The notes under the pieces: model-generated
What the model was told of the DNA's origin: nothing
What the model saw: only the letters and a program-made list of their open reading frames with translations
The model's database searches: none
In this document: in pieces, positions 34,530 through 47,576 of the stretch
How the letters are laid out: every line of letters starts with the position of its first letter
Numbering within the stretch: position 1 is the first letter of the stretch
NCBI RefSeq assembly: GCF_050624435.1
Contig: NC_134545.1
Span: 86,952,063-87,016,062 of the forward strand
DNA from: Tenrec ecaudatus
Lineage: Eukaryota > Chordata > Mammalia > Afrosoricida > Tenrecidae
DNA length: 64,000 bases
Direction: 5' to 3'
Program-made: the position numbers and the translations under genes

Positions 34530-34893
34530 ATTAACAAGTTGCTGGTCTTGCAAATTTTATCTTGCAATCTCCAGCTTTGTTTCTTTTACTAGGCCATATT
34601 TTCCAGCTACTGTTCTTTCTTCGTTGTTTCCAACTTTTGCACTCCAATCACCAATAATTATCAATGCATCTTGATTGCATGTTGATCAATTTCAGATTGA
34701 AGATACTGGTAGAATTCTTCTTTTTCTTCATCACTAGTTTTAATGGTTGGTACATAAATTTGAATAATATTTGTGTTGATTGGAGTTGAATGCAGATAGA
34801 CTTAATCCTATCACAGACTCTAGTAGTGATACTTTTTCACTTACCCTATTATTTCTATTGATAATAGCCATTCTTCCAACAGCTCTCCCTCCA

Positions 34894-35048
34894 AAAAACC
34901 CACTGCCATGGAGTGATTGCAGTTCATACCTATATAGGATTTCTGAAGCTTTCTTATGGCAGCAGATAGATTCATCTTTCTCCCATGGTTTTGAACCGCC
35001 AGCCTTGCAGTTACCAATCCAACACTTACTTGACAATGCCACCAAAGA
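34894..35048 (-). repeat. AfroSINE, minus
   Basis: Reversed copy abutting the truncated 5' end of the RTE: ATGGAGTGATTGCAGTTCAT, CATCTTTCTCCCATGGTTTT, GCCTTGCAGTTACCAATCCA, GCCACCAAAGAGC. Confidence 0.7.
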
Positions 35049-35189
35049 GCAAAAAATTGGTTCATTCCCCTAGTCTGGCTTTCTGTGCCTAGAATGTGAG
35101 TTCATCCCCTTTTCCCTAATTTTAAAATTGGTGTCAACCGATGTGATGTTTTGGTGTCAACTGATGTGATGTTTTGGGTTGTTTTTTAA

Positions 35190-35780
35190 AAAGAATCTCC
35201 AATTTACTGAAAAATTACAAGAATAATATACAGGACACTTACTTACCATTTCACTATTTATTTTTAAATCAAGTATATGCACATATATGTATAAAAATAT
35301 GAAATTATTTTCCTGAACCATTTAGGTAGATTACACATTGCGTCTCTTTATCCCTTAACACCTCAGTGTATTTCCTAAGAAGGATAATCTCTTATGTAGT
35401 CTTAGTATAGTTATCAAAGAAATTTAGTATTGATTAAATGCTTATTTTAATTTATTATTTGTATTCCCATATTGTTGTCCTAATAATAAGATGTATAATT
35501 GCACCACCACCACTCCCCTCCCACACACACATCAGTCAAGGATCAGGTATTGCATAGTTCTCATGTTTCTTTCGTCTCCTGTTTGTAACAGTTCCTCAGC
35601 CTTTCTTTATTGTTCATGACATTGCCATTTTTAAGAAATACAAGCCGATTTTTGGCCCCTCTTTCAAGAGACTGTTCCTTATTTTTTATTTGTGTAATGT
35701 TTCGTTGTGATTAGATTGAGGTTGTAATCTCTAGTGGGATTGTACATAACTAATATAGTCTTTCTCCTGGTATCATGGCT
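35190..35780 (-). repeat. Old L1M-type 3' UTR, minus
   Basis: Diverged mammal-wide L1 3' UTR pattern on the reversed strand: TTTACTGAAAAATTACAAGA, CCTCAGTGTATTTCCTAAGA, TGTTTGTAACAGTTCC, and TGACATTGCCATTTTTAAG. Similar old fragments are at 26120-26400 and 38995-39125. Confidence 0.55.
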
Positions 35781-37345
35781 GGAGGTGTCTCTCACTTTCT
35801 CTTTTGTTTTGATTTCAGTACTTTACTGTTTTAGGTGAAAGTTGGCATAGCAAATTAAGGTTTCATTTATTAAGTTCACACAACAACATGGAACAGCAAG
35901 TTCCGTGATATTGGTATTGCCCATCACTTTTGATGTTAAATATGACCCCCTGCTTTAGGTATGTTATCTGATTTCTTCACTCTATAGGAAATATTTTTTC
36001 CTTATGACTAATAAACACTCTATAGGAAGATACCATAGAACTCTATTTTGTACCTCATCCAGATTTTCTCCTTGAGATTTACCATACATTGTTGATTCAT
36101 GTGCAGACCAATGTCAAGCTGCAGTTGGGATGAATTTTGAGTGGGTAAAATATTTGCTCTGAAAGAATCTGTTCTTAGGTATTTGCTTGTGTTTCTTCCT
36201 TTAAGAAATAGTTTCATGCTCAAGAGGTCTATTTTTTGTTGTTGTTGTTTTTATGCTACTTAAAAAAATACCTAGTAATAGCAATCAATGACATGTATGA
36301 ATTGTTGAATGAAAAGCCAATTTGCTCTGTAAACCTTCATCCAATTCTCATTTTTTAAAATAAAAACAAACAGGATAGTAATAATACCTAGTAAATGAAA
36401 ATAATTTTTTAAAGTTTGGTTCATTGAGGCTTAGGGGAAGGGGAAGTGAGAGATTTGGTAATTTCCCAGAATGTGGCAGCATAACCCCCTGGAATTTGTT
36501 CTGCACTCACCCAGCAACATAAACGCTTTTCTTCCAAACCAGACTGGAAGCAGCCATGTGAAGTCAGTTCCCTTCTTTCCTCTCCCCCTTTTCTCTTCCT
36601 TTTCAAAAGTAGGACTTAGATGAATTCATCATCGTATTTCAAGGCTTTTCCTCAAATTATCTTGAAAGTTTGATTGGGCTAATTGAAAAACATCCTCTTA
36701 GGCTTTTAAAAAATTTGTAAGGTCTGGAAATGCCTGTTATCCAAGAGCTTTAAGAGAAAAACGGTGAGAAAAGCATTTTCCCATTCTCACCAGTGTCTTT
36801 CCTTATAATTTCTTTGCATCTTTATTTTGACTTTCACTTCTTTGAAGGAGCCAATTAATATTTATGAGTGAGCCTCCTTAACAACAAAAGGTAAAACTGA
36901 GAGAAAAAGAGCTATTACTCTCTTGAGTCTCAGGGTTTTTTGCTGTATGACTGTTGTAAGTGGGGTAATGGTTTAACCCATTAATGAAAACTTTAGCAGC
37001 TATCAGCTAGGTTTTGCTGAGGGAATCTTGTCCATGAGCAATAGAAAATGAACCAGAGAAGTAGAAAGTAAAGTGGGATGAACAGAAAGGGATAGAATCA
37101 AGGAATTGGGGTGGCAGTGAGGTATGGAAAGAAGGACCAAGAATACAAAGCTACTAAAGTAGTAAAATGGAAGTCAAATCCATACTTGCCAGTGTATGGG
37201 CTTTCCTCTCTCAGGAGAGTGTGCTAAGAGGTAGGATAAGATGGGATGAATAAAATGATCCCATCCTTGACTCCTTAGATATACCTACCCAGAATTGAAG
37301 GATTTATCCTGTGGTAAATTGGATATTGAATACAGAAAACCATAG
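35781..37345. other. Intron 3, mostly unique
   Basis: 35820-35880 resembles the start of an older L1 3' UTR (GTTTTAGGTGAAAGTTGGC), and 36290-36370 a plus-strand old L1 tail (GAATTGTTGAATGAAAAGCC). The remainder is unrecognised. Confidence 0.4.
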
Positions 37346-37726
37346 ACAGATTGGCACATTTGAATTGTGGTGCTGGAGATGAATATTGAAAGTGCCATGG
37401 ACTGCTAAAAGGACAAATAGATCTCTGTCTTGGAAGAAGCACAGCTAGAGTGCTCCTTAGAAACAAGAGTGGCGAGACTTCGTCTTACATACTTTGGACA
37501 TGTCAGGAAAGACCAGTTTGGAGAAGGACATCATGTCTGGTAAAATGGAGGGGCAGTGAAAAAGGAGTCCTTCAAGGAGATAGATTGGCCCCATGGCTGC
37601 AACAATGGGTTTAGGCATAGGAAACATTGTGGGGGTGGTACAGGACCGACGGTGTTTCATTCTCTTGTGTATATGGTAGCTATGGGTAGGAGGTGACTCA
37701 GTGGCCAACAACAACAACAGCAGCAA
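37346..37726 (+). repeat. RTE LINE 3' end, plus
   Basis: C-terminal coding remnant and 3' tail of an RTE. It includes TACATACTTTGGACATGTCA (the YFGHV motif region), GGCCCCATGGCTGCAACAAT, and a CAACAACAACAACAGCAGC tail. Confidence 0.8.
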
Positions 37727-37811
37727 GGTGACTTGATAGTCTGATCCTAGTGGGCTGGGTAGGAGAAACTATTAAGTGATGCTATTTGGCTGAGTAGCAT
37801 TCATGAGGTTT

Positions 37812-38010
37812 TTGTTTTGTTTTTTAAAATCATTTTATTGGGAGCTTTTACTGCTCTTAAAACATTCCATACTAAAACAAAAACATTCCGTATGTCAATT
37901 GTATCAAGCACATTTGTACATAAGTTGCCACCATCATTTTCTAAACATTTACTTTCTATTTGAGCCCTTGGTATCAGCTCCTCTTTTTTCCATCCCTGCA
38001 CCCCCTAATG
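37812..38010 (-). repeat. L1 3' end, minus
   Basis: Reversed L1 3' end: TTTTAAAATCATTTTATTGG, CAATTGTATCAAGCACATTT, TTGAGCCCTTGGTATCAGC. It carries a small local duplication (ACATTCCATACTAAAACAAA then ACATTCCGTATG). Confidence 0.8.
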
Positions 38011-38994
38011 AGTTATTTTTAACCTCCCATTTCAATCCCTTCATTGTTTAGGCTCCTCCATTGACTACCACGTGAAAAGTCAAAATTAGCAACTATATAA
38101 AATGAAGTACCTCATGTTTCCCCAGTCACTTCCAAAATAAACAGGGAGTAATACTGCTCGTATTTTGTCTCACTTTACTCTGAAGGTTAGCAGTAGAGGA
38201 AGCATGGATTAGTGTGTAGTGATTTCTAGGCTCTGCCCTCTGGACACATTCCCGTCTGAGTACTCAAGCTGAGTGACAGGGCCATGTGGACGGAGCGCAG
38301 CTGTAAGTGTGTCATCGGCAGCTCTGGGCTGGGTAAATATAGCAGAAGCAGGATGTCAGTGTGGGAGATGCATTGTTCTGGGAAAGGAAGTGTTGTCTTT
38401 TGTCTGAGAAACAATTTCCTGTACTTTTGAAACTCTTGCTTTCTACTACTAGTACTACTACTACTACTGCTACTACTTTTTTTCCAAGCAGAACAGGAGT
38501 TGGCAAGGGTTGGGTACACTTGTTGTACTCTATCTCTGGGTGTCTATCTTTCTTATATTTGAAGTTGGGAATAGAAATCAGATGTTTCATCCAGTAAGGA
38601 AATGGACCCAATAAGCAGCTGTAACCATACCTCACAATTGACTTTTTGGAGGTCTAAATTAAAATACATACCTGCTTAGAAACTCTTAAAAACTGTAGCC
38701 ATACTTTTTGTAAAATAAGTTGAGAGGCAAAAGTAATTATACAAAGAAAATCAACTCTATGGAAAATCGGACATGAGACACCAGCTGGCAGGAAACAGCT
38801 GGGATGTTTCTGGGGGCTAGACTTGTGGCCTCTTCCACTCCAGGATTTAACTCTTCACACTGTCTTTGTTATTGGCGCTACTTACGATGGCTGCCTACCC
38901 ACCAACAGTCTAGATAAGGGACTAAGTGTACTGGAATATGTTATCATTTACAATTCCTTGAACTTTAAAATTTTCAAAGTACTTTTGCATATAT
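38011..38994. other. Intron 3 with a (CTA)n microsatellite
   Basis: Unique sequence apart from a trinucleotide CTA/TAC repeat at 38449-38476. The Ser-rich reading frame on the minus strand there is a repeat artefact. Confidence 0.5.
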
Positions 38995-39129
38995 TTTCTA
39001 ATTTTTAAGATTTGTAAAAGTTGTTAAACTAGTACAGTAAATTCTCATATACCCCATACCCAGTATCCCTTATTAACATCTTATATTATTAGTGTGGTAC
39101 ATTTGTCATAATTAATGAACTAATAAAAT

Positions 39130-39256
39130 ACTGTTGTTATTAGCAACCATATGTAGAGTTTCCAAGCCTGTGAATCTTTACAGGAATAGATAGCATCACC
39201 TTTATATTGTGGAGCAGCTAGTGATTTTGAATTGTCAACCTTGCAGTTAGCAGTGT
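39130..39256 (-). repeat. AfroSINE fragment, minus
   Basis: Reversed partial copy: AGAGTTTCCAAGCCTGTGAA, TCTTTACAGGAATAGATAGC, and CAACCTTGCAGTTAGCAG. Both ends are incomplete. Confidence 0.7.
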
Positions 39257-39786
39257 GTGATAGTTAGGTTTATTGTGCCAACCTGGCCAATAGGATCATG
39301 TGGGATTAACTGCCACACAGTCCAGCACGACAAGGGTTCCTTTCGTACTTGAATACACATTATTATTATTTAAAGCACAATTTCATCAGGAAAACTTTCT
39401 GTTTGTGATCCTATTATGTCTAGCAAAGGACATTCTTACCACATCCTGAGAATCCTGGGCTGTCTGACCTTGTTCTGTAATAGCATACTTTAGAATGCAC
39501 ATTGGCCCTTGTTGGATAGCTGATTCAGCACTTTAACATAACCAGATTGTTTCTAACATGTGCGAGATAGAGTTCATCAGTCTTTTGGGATCTTCTGTCT
39601 AGTTGGGCAAGCTAAAGTTCTGACTTGGGGGGATAGGAAACTCAGAAATGTAGTGCTGAGAGGAAGTAGAACAATTAAAAATCCAACACAGTATACTAAT
39701 TACTGGCTTTGAGTGCTCTGCCCAGAGGTATGAGTACGGGGGAGAAGTGAGAGTAGGCAATGTGATATGTTATTGATGATCCTGTT

Positions 39787-40357
39787 ATTGTCATTAGGTG
39801 CTATCATTTGGTTCCAAGTGATAGTGACTGTGCACAACAGAATGAAACACTGCCCCATCCTGCACCATCCTCACAGCTGTTGGTATTTTTGAGCCCACTG
39901 TTGTGACCATCTTGTTGAAAGAAAACCTTCCTTTTTTTTTTGCTGCCCTTCTCTGCTTTACGTGATGTCCTTTTCCAGAGACTAGTCTCTCCTGACAACA
40001 TGTCCAAAGTACGTGAGACCAACTCTCGCCATCCTTGCCTCCAGGGAGCATTCTGGCTGTATTTCTTCCAAGATCGATTTGTTCATTCTTTTGGAAGTCC
40101 ATGGTACTTTCGGTATTCTTTTCCAGCGCCACAATTCTAATGCATTGTTTCTGCTTCCGTCTTCTTTATTCAGTCAGTGTCCCACTTGCATCTGCATATG
40201 AGGCAATTGGAAATATTATAGCTTGGGTCAGGCACACTTTAGTCTTCAAAGCAGCATCCTTGCTCGTCAACACTTGGGCCTTGTGCCACCAGTTTATTTA
40301 CCCAATGGAAGGCGTTGTTTGATTCTTGACTGCTGCTTCTTCAAGCATTATTCTGAT
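39787..40357 (-). repeat. RTE LINE 3' end, minus
   Basis: Reversed RTE C-terminal coding remnant and tail. A minus frame gives LWTCCQERLVSGKGHHVK and QKNEQIDLGRN-like decayed sequence. The tail on the plus strand starts TTATTGTCATTAGGTGC and continues GTTCCAAGTGATAGTGACTG. It is broken by stops. Confidence 0.8.
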
Positions 40358-40819
40358 GATCCTAGAAGCTCTTAATAGGTCATCTTAGAGTAATGGAAAC
40401 TGAGGGCACAAGTCATCAGCTCTGAAGGGAGGAGATAGCACAGCCGTCTGTGTGTAAAAACAATAAACTTCTTTTAGAAAAATAATTGTAGAGATTGTAC
40501 CAGAATCCTAAAGGGTAACTTTTAAAATGCTTTAATTTAAGCTGACAGCAAATAAGTAGTAGTAATACTATTAAAAACCACTTTTTATTAGAGAAATTTA
40601 CTTTTTAAAATTATTGTGAATGGGGATAATTCTCAGTTTATGGTTTTAAGGTACATAGTTGTCAGCATAGATACTGGCTTGGGGCCTCCTTGTAGTCAGT
40701 GACTATTTCTCTCTTTAATTTGGTGGGAAAAGTCCGACTTTTTCTCTAAATGGTAATTGTGGAATTAGCAATGAGAAAAACCACAAAAGCTTCAGGAAAC
40801 TCATGTCGTGTATAATGGA

Positions 40820-41250
40820 TATTTCATACACATGGAACCATACGATATGTGACATTTCATGCCTGGCTTACTTAGCACGTTTTTTAGTTTCTTCTAGGTT
40901 ATACTTTATTCCATTTTTCTAGATGAATAATATTCCACTGTTTGTATATACCACAATTTATTTATCTATTCATCTATTGATTTACAACTGAGTTATTTAT
41001 ACCTTTTCACTATTGGGAACAGAGCTGCTATGGCCATATGTACATATATTTATTGTAGCACCTGTGTTTTAATTCTTTTGGGTATACACCTAAGAGTGGA
41101 ATTCTGAATTGTATGGTAATTCTGTGTTTAACTTTTTGAGGAACTTCCAAAATGTTTTCTATGGGGACTGAACCATTTACATTCCCACCAGCACTGAAGG
41201 TTCCAATTTCTCCTCATCTTCAACAACACTTGTTATTTTTCAGGTTAAAT
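40820..41250 (-). repeat. Old L1 ORF2 C-terminal region, minus
   Basis: The reversed mammal-wide L1 pattern is readable: GAATAATATTCCACTGTTTG, GGGTATACACCTAAGAGTGG, CATTTACATTCCCACCAGC, CCAATTTCTCCTCATCTTC. No open frame remains. Confidence 0.8.
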
Positions 41251-41654
41251 TTTTTTAAAATAAAATAAAAGAAAAATAACTTAGAAAAAAATTTTAAATT
41301 ATATCTTCAAATGTTTTTAAGATTAGTTAGAACTTCAATGACAAAGCTCCATTCAGTCTTTCTGGATCTCTTGGCAATGTTTCACTCCTGAAGTATCCAG
41401 ATGATTCTTTTAGGTTAAATAAGGTATTGGGGTTTTAGCAAAGCTTTTGAAGCTATTAAAATAAATGTGCCTGTTCTCAAAATCTGCAGTAAATTTAGTG
41501 ATCACAATTGATATAGGTTGCCTAAACAGGAATGCCAAAAAGTGTGCCAGTTTCACTTTGAAACTTTGGGATTAGTGGGCATATTTCTAGTTTCTTCTGC
41601 CATCATATCCTGGACCAGGCAACGGTCTCTATCCCTTTTTCCTCCTCGCCCCCC

Positions 41655-41780
41655 CCCCCCCAGTAGTTTTATTGAGATAAGATTCACATATCATGCATTT
41701 CTAGTTCAGTCGGTTTAAAGAGAGTTGTACATACTATTCCACAATCAGTTCCAGTGTATCCTCCCCACTGGGCTCGGTTT
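41655..41780 (-). repeat. Old L1M-type 3' end, minus
   Basis: AGTAGTTTTATTGAGATAAG followed by TTCACATATCATGCATTT resembles the reversed 3' end of old L1 families. Preceded by a poly(C) run. Confidence 0.6.
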
Positions 41781-43595
41781 TATGATTGTGCAGGAAGACC
41801 AGTTTGCTTGCAGTTTGCCAGTCTATCTTTTTGTATTTGCAGAATAACTTTTGAGAGATAGAGTTAATGCTAATTCCTGATGAGTGACTGAATCTTTTTT
41901 AGGTGCTACATAAACTGATTTTTGTTGTTACTCAAATACTGCATATATGATATTGTATACACATATTGGCTATCTGGCAGGTTAGTTTCTTATTTTGATG
42001 TCTTCCATGTCAATCTATTGAGTTTCTAGAGTGCATTTTCTTACCTTAAAATTTTTCAATCTCTTAATTTCCACTTTCTGTGTCTATATATTTTATGATT
42101 TTTCTAATAGTGGTAGTGGTTCCTATGGTTAATATTTCAGTGCATTCCATTCACATTTATTTATCTTTTGTGGAAACGGTTTTTCTTATGAAAGGAGAAT
42201 CTAGGACACACCTAGTTCACTTAATTGTCTTTTAAAAACTAGCCTTTTTTCTCTAGTTTATATGTTATCTGGTAAGAGATTTAAAAAATCTTTTTAGAAA
42301 TATTAATTTTTGTTATAATGTATTCACTGTCTTGTTTCCTTATAATATTTAAATTTAAAATCTATGTCAATATTAATTGCTGCCATTGGTTGCTTTAAAA
42401 CAACAACATAAATTTAGATCAGCTTTTAAAGTAAACATAAAACTGTAGTCTCCACTGTAGTCCTCCTGCCTCGCCACTCCCATCAACTCACATTGGTGTT
42501 GGTTTACAATTGCACCATAGCCATTTGATCAGAGTCAGGCATCGAATAAGGCTTTATAGTCAGGTGTGGTGAATGACAGTTATGCTTGGATTTGATCTTG
42601 AGAGATTTGGGCATATAAAAGCCAGGAGGGTTTTCTCTCTCTTCCGGTAAATGTACTATAGTCTATAATAGGTTGAGTTGTAACATTCATTAAACCACTC
42701 CTCACATTTCCTGTTTTCAAAGCTTATCAGGATGACTTTAATTTAGTTATTTGGTACCAAAAAAGACAGTTTGTGGAGCCAGGTCTGGAGCTCTGGAGCA
42801 GTAATATATCGGAGATCAGACTTAGGTCCCAGTGGGATTATTCTTCAGGATTTATTTTCCTGGAAGTAACACAGGAGCAAAATGGTATGTATGGAGAGCT
42901 TTGCTGGAATGCAAATTGGACACATTTTGTTGGGACCTGTAGGGGATTTTCACTGCTTCATAATTTTTCAAAGGTTTGTTATATATCAGACAGTCACTGC
43001 CTCTTCTTTAAATCTTTTAAATCCTCCCTCTTTTTCCTGTTGTAAAGGTCAGATTTTTTTGACAACTGTGTGCAAGAACAAGATTTGCTAAATCCCTTCA
43101 TTTTTATTCATACAAATATCAGCATTCAGTGAGCATCAGTTATCCCAGAATTTAGAGGTAAGGAAAACTCACAGAGAATTTTGTGAATCTCAGTTTAGTC
43201 CCAGGCATATATGTCTGGGGATAAGTTTGCTGCTTCAACTGTGACCCTTGACTACATAGATATAGGACTGGATACCCTCACAGTGGCTGCCTTTTATTTG
43301 GAACCCACCCATAGCTAGTCCCCTGTCTGAGGGCGTTAAGCTAGATAATATCATTAGTGGGAGTGAACTATATTAGACCTTTCTGATAGGGCCTTTCTGA
43401 CTGTGTCAAGACTAAGACTACTGTCAGAAAAAAGATAGTAGTTCTTTCCAATAAAACTATCTTTAACCTTCTTTGGACTTGGGCAACAGACCCCTTTTAA
43501 TTTTGATGTGATTTTTCCCCCGTCCTAGTAGTAGATGGAATCCTTGTATTATCACATGCCACACAGTCCCTCATAGAATTTACTTAATTCCATGT
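41781..43595. other. Intron 3, no feature recognised
   Basis: AT-rich sequence; a 90-codon frame at 42773-43045 has no recognisable domain or flanking splice signals I could support. Confidence 0.4.
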
Positions 43596-43599
43596 TGTA

Positions 43600-44160
43600 T
43601 TATCATGTTATTTATGGCTATATAACAATTACCCCAAAATTTAGCAGCCTTAAACAAACAGAAGTTTTTATTTTATTTTTCACATAGTTTCTAAGAGTCA
43701 GAAATCTGGGAGCAGCATAGTCAGGTGGTTCTGGCTTAGGGTCTCTCTCTCTCTCTCTTTTTTTTTTTTTAAATCATTTTATTGGGGGCTCATACAATTC
43801 CCATCACAATCCATACATACATCCATTTTGTCAAGAACATATGTACATTTGTTGCCATCATCATTCCCAAAACATCTGCCTTCTACTTGAGCCCTTAATA
43901 TCTGCTGCTCATTTCCCTCCCCCTTCCCACTCCCCCCTTAGGGTCTCTTTTAACATGTCAACCAGGGCAACAGTCATTTGAAGGCTTGGCTGAGGTGGAT
44001 TCGTTTCTAAGCTTACATGAATGACAGTTGATAAGAGGCCTCATTTCTCACTGGCTTTTGGCTATAAGCTTCAGTTCCTCATCATGTGAACCTCTCCATG
44101 GCATGAAAGCTGGCTCTCCCTTCAAGTGAGTAATCCACAAAAGAGGGACAGAAACCAAAC
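43600..44160. repeat. Old mammal-wide dispersed repeat, split by an L1 end
   Basis: AATTACCCCAAAATTTAGCAG, TCTGGGAGCAGCATAGTC and, beyond the insert, GAAGGCTTGGCTGAGG and TCCTCATCATGTGAACCTC follow a common old mammalian repeat whose family name I cannot assign securely. An L1 end interrupts it. Confidence 0.55.
43735..43951 (-). repeat. L1 3' end, minus, with target duplication
   Basis: Reversed L1 3' end of about 190 bases preceded by a CT-rich and poly(T) run. CTTAGGGTCTCT occurs at 43735-43746 and again at 43937-43948, bracketing it. Confidence 0.9.
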
Positions 44161-44182
44161 TATGTTTTAGTGGTAGCTCTGG

Positions 44183-44385
44183 TGTGGTTACACGTTTGGC
44201 TGCAGTGCGTAGTTCAAAAGCACCAGCTGCAATTCAGGAGAAAGATGAGGTTTTCTACTCCTTTAAACAGTTACGGTCTCTGAAACTCACAGGGTCAGCT
44301 CAACCCTGTCCTATAGGGTCACTGTGAGTTAGCATGGACTCAATGGCAGTGAGTTTGTTTGTTTGTTTGTTTGTTTGTTTGTTTG
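44183..44385 (+). repeat. AfroSINE with (TTTG)n tail
   Basis: Middle AACAGTTACGGTCTCTGAAA, 3' block GGGTCACTGTGAGTTAGCAT, and a tail expanded to about eight TTTG units. Confidence 0.88.
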
Positions 44386-44565
44386 AGTTATTGGGTAAGT
44401 TTTGGACTGCTAACATCAAGGTCAGCAGTTCAAAGCCAGCAGCTACTTGGTGGGCTAAGGGTTAGCCTATCTGTTTCTGTAAAGATTTATAGCCTTAGAA
44501 ACTCTATATAGAGTTGCTGCGAGTCATAATCAACTCAATGACAGTGAGTTTTGGTTTGGGGTTTT
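44386..44565 (+). repeat. AfroSINE, 5'-truncated, directly downstream
   Basis: CATCAAGGTCAGCAGTTCAA, TAAAGATTTATAGCCTTAG, CGAGTCATAATCAACTCAAT, then GAGTTTTGGTTTGGGGT. It adjoins the preceding SINE tail head-to-tail. Confidence 0.82.
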
Positions 44566-44815
44566 ATCTTCAGAAATGATATATACTACTTTTCTGTTAT
44601 GTTGGACACACAAACTTGGATAAAGTATGAGAGTGGATTTCATAAGAGTATCATTTGTTATTGGGGAGATCACTGGAAGTTGTCTTAGAAGATGGCTAAG
44701 CATGAAGTTAAATGGAAAATTTCAGATGCACACTTTGATTTTTAATCTGAAAAGCTCTGTTCTCAACACAGCCTTTGCATCCTGCCTCCTCTCAAACTCA
44801 CTATCTCTGAAATTG

Positions 44816-44908
44816 TTCAGGGTATATATGGCAAACAAAAAACTTGTAGGAAATTTTCATTATCTTTAAATCCTATTTCCCATGAATTTTTAGAAGCCCC
44901 CTTGTATA
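44816..44908. mobile_element. Palindromic mariner-type MITE candidate
   Basis: AAAAAACTTGTAGGAAATTTTC on the left side and CCATGAATTTTTAGAAGCCC on the right; the right arm is better kept. Same family as 2426, 4370, 9949 and 63402. Confidence 0.5.
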
Positions 44909-44966
44909 TGTGGGAATACTACTTCAAGTGTGAATTCCTTCTCCAATTTCCATCTCAAACTTTTAA

Positions 44967-45115
44967 AAAAGTTGCTATTGAGTCAGTTCTGATTTATGTG
45001 TCCAGGTAGAACTGTGCTCCATAGGTTTTTAACGGTTGATTTTTGGAAGTAGATTGCTATGCCTTTCTTCCAAGTATTCTCTGGGTGGACTTGAACGTTC
45101 AACCTTTGGTTGCCA
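44967..45115 (-). repeat. AfroSINE variant, minus
   Basis: Reversed variant copy: GTTGCTATTGAGTCAGTTCT, GTAGAACTGTGCTCCATAGG, GTGGACTTGAACGTTCAACC. Confidence 0.7.
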
Positions 45116-45119
45116 TTCA

Positions 45120-45870
<751 letters not shown>

Positions 45871-47576
45871 CTATTGAAAATCCTATGGAACCACAGTTTC
45901 ACATAATCAACCATTTAAAATCAAAAGAGTAGCAATTACCCAAGGACAAAGTTCAGAGGTGTTAAGAAAGGAGGAGGAAAGTGAATAGGAAACACTGGGT
46001 CTAAGTAGGATAAGGGATAATACATTGAAGGGTTTGCAATGAACAAGATGAAACAATGTATAAAGTATTGAATTGTAAAACTGATGATCTGCTCTGTAAC
46101 CCTTCACTCAATTAACAATACAAAGTTAAACAAAACAAAATGAAAACCCTATAGAACAAAGTTCTACTCCTGTACACTTTGGGTTAGCAGGAGTCAGAAG
46201 CAATTCCAAGACAAATGGTCATCAGAGTTATAACTTTTAATCACCTCTTCTCTCCCCCCGCCACCGCTAAAAGTAAGCCAGTAAGCATAATTGTTTCCTT
46301 CTCTCCTCCCTTCTTTTCATCTGTGCTTTCCTTTTTATTGTCGCTCTCCCTCCCTCCCTGTCTCTCTTTTGCCTAGATATTCTCAGAGCCATCTCTTCAT
46401 GACAGTTCCTCAATTGCATTGAGGTAATCACGTGTGTTTCCTCAACCACTGGCCACAGATCCTATAAAATATGGGCCCACCATGGATCCTCCAGGTTGAA
46501 ATATATGAATATAAGCTCTTCTTGTATTCTATCCAGGATGGAAAGGCCTACTGCTTAGGTGATATTTAAAAATTGCCTGTTACTCGATAGATTCATTTAC
46601 TCCTTTGTATACCAGTTAGACAATTCCTCCGATGCAAGCTTGAAGCGTCACATATACATAGGCAGGTGTTATTCTTCACCTTTCTGTGTTAAGCTGTCTT
46701 ATGGACATAGCAACGAGGGTGGATTCTGAAGCTAATGAAAGCTGATGTTCTACCTTCTGTGTTTGGTGCCATTCCTAGCTATTGTTACCTTAACATCTTT
46801 CCCCTACCTTGAGAATATACCCAAAAACTCTAGCTTAGGACAAAACCTTGTAATTGAGCTTGTTGGATTCTTGGGGTGTTAAAATAGATGATCAATTTAC
46901 TCTCTTAAAAATTCTAGAGCATCTTTGACCTTCCAAGCAATAACCTGAAATTGTAAATGAACTCTGACCTTATATTCCTCTAAAACATGGCCCCATTGGC
47001 TGGCCTAATAGAAAATTAACTTGGGAAATTTTAGGTTTTTTTGTGTTTTTTTAATTTTTAATTTCAGCTGTACAGAATCAGAGAGTACCCAAAATTGTGG
47101 TTAACCAAGTCTCCAGGACAACATAAATAAAAGTAACAAGGCTAGGCTGGCAAATAACGATTAAGAAACCTTTCACTATAACACCTCTCTGATCTCTTAT
47201 AATTGTTGACATTATAAAACATAATTATAAATAGCTTAAACCATCTTATGCTTATGTTCCTTTTAGTTCCTTTTAGTATGGTTTCATAAATGATTTTCCA
47301 TGTATTTACCTATATGTTGGTCATCTTTAATGTCTATATGACAATAAATCCAATTCGAATGCCATTTTTTACAACTCTTCAAGTGGTAGGCATGTGGATT
47401 TAAAATTTTTAGTTTGTTACATACAGTGTAACTTTACTCATCTTTGTATTAATACTATTTTATTTTTGTTATTTTTGAAATAATGATCCCATTAGTAGAG
47501 TGACTTTTATAGCTGTAGCTATGTCCTATACTGTATTGAGTTTTTTAGCACCTATTAATTTTTGCAAATGTATTAT
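45871..47576. other. Intron 3, mostly unrecognised
   Basis: 46020-46140 resembles a plus-strand older L1 tail (TAAAGTATTGAATTGTAAAA, CTCTGTAACCCTTCACTC). The rest is AT-rich unique-looking sequence with no exon or RNA gene seen. Confidence 0.4.

Larger units (their letters stand above)
31747..34893 (-). repeat. RTE-clade LINE, 5'-truncated, minus, with three L1 insertions
   Basis: RTE LINEs encode one protein with an apurinic-type endonuclease and a reverse transcriptase. On the minus strand the endonuclease part is at about 34893-34560 (IIIGDWSAKVGNNEERTVAG). The RT catalytic motif HYADDTTLLVK lies at about 32670-32702 (YADD complement 32688-32699). The C-terminal part at 32192-31869 reads MVFSIVSYACESWTLNKKQ and CFGHVVRKDQFL. 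Stops and frameshifts make it inactive. The 3' tail ends TTGCCATTGAGTTGG when read on plus. It is interrupted by L1 ends at 32212-32393, 33781-34039 and 34424-34518, so about 2.6 kb is RTE. Confidence 0.9.

Noticed and set aside
38226-38519. Serine-rich reading frame
   Set aside because: Produced by a CTA/TAC trinucleotide repeat; no domain or start context.
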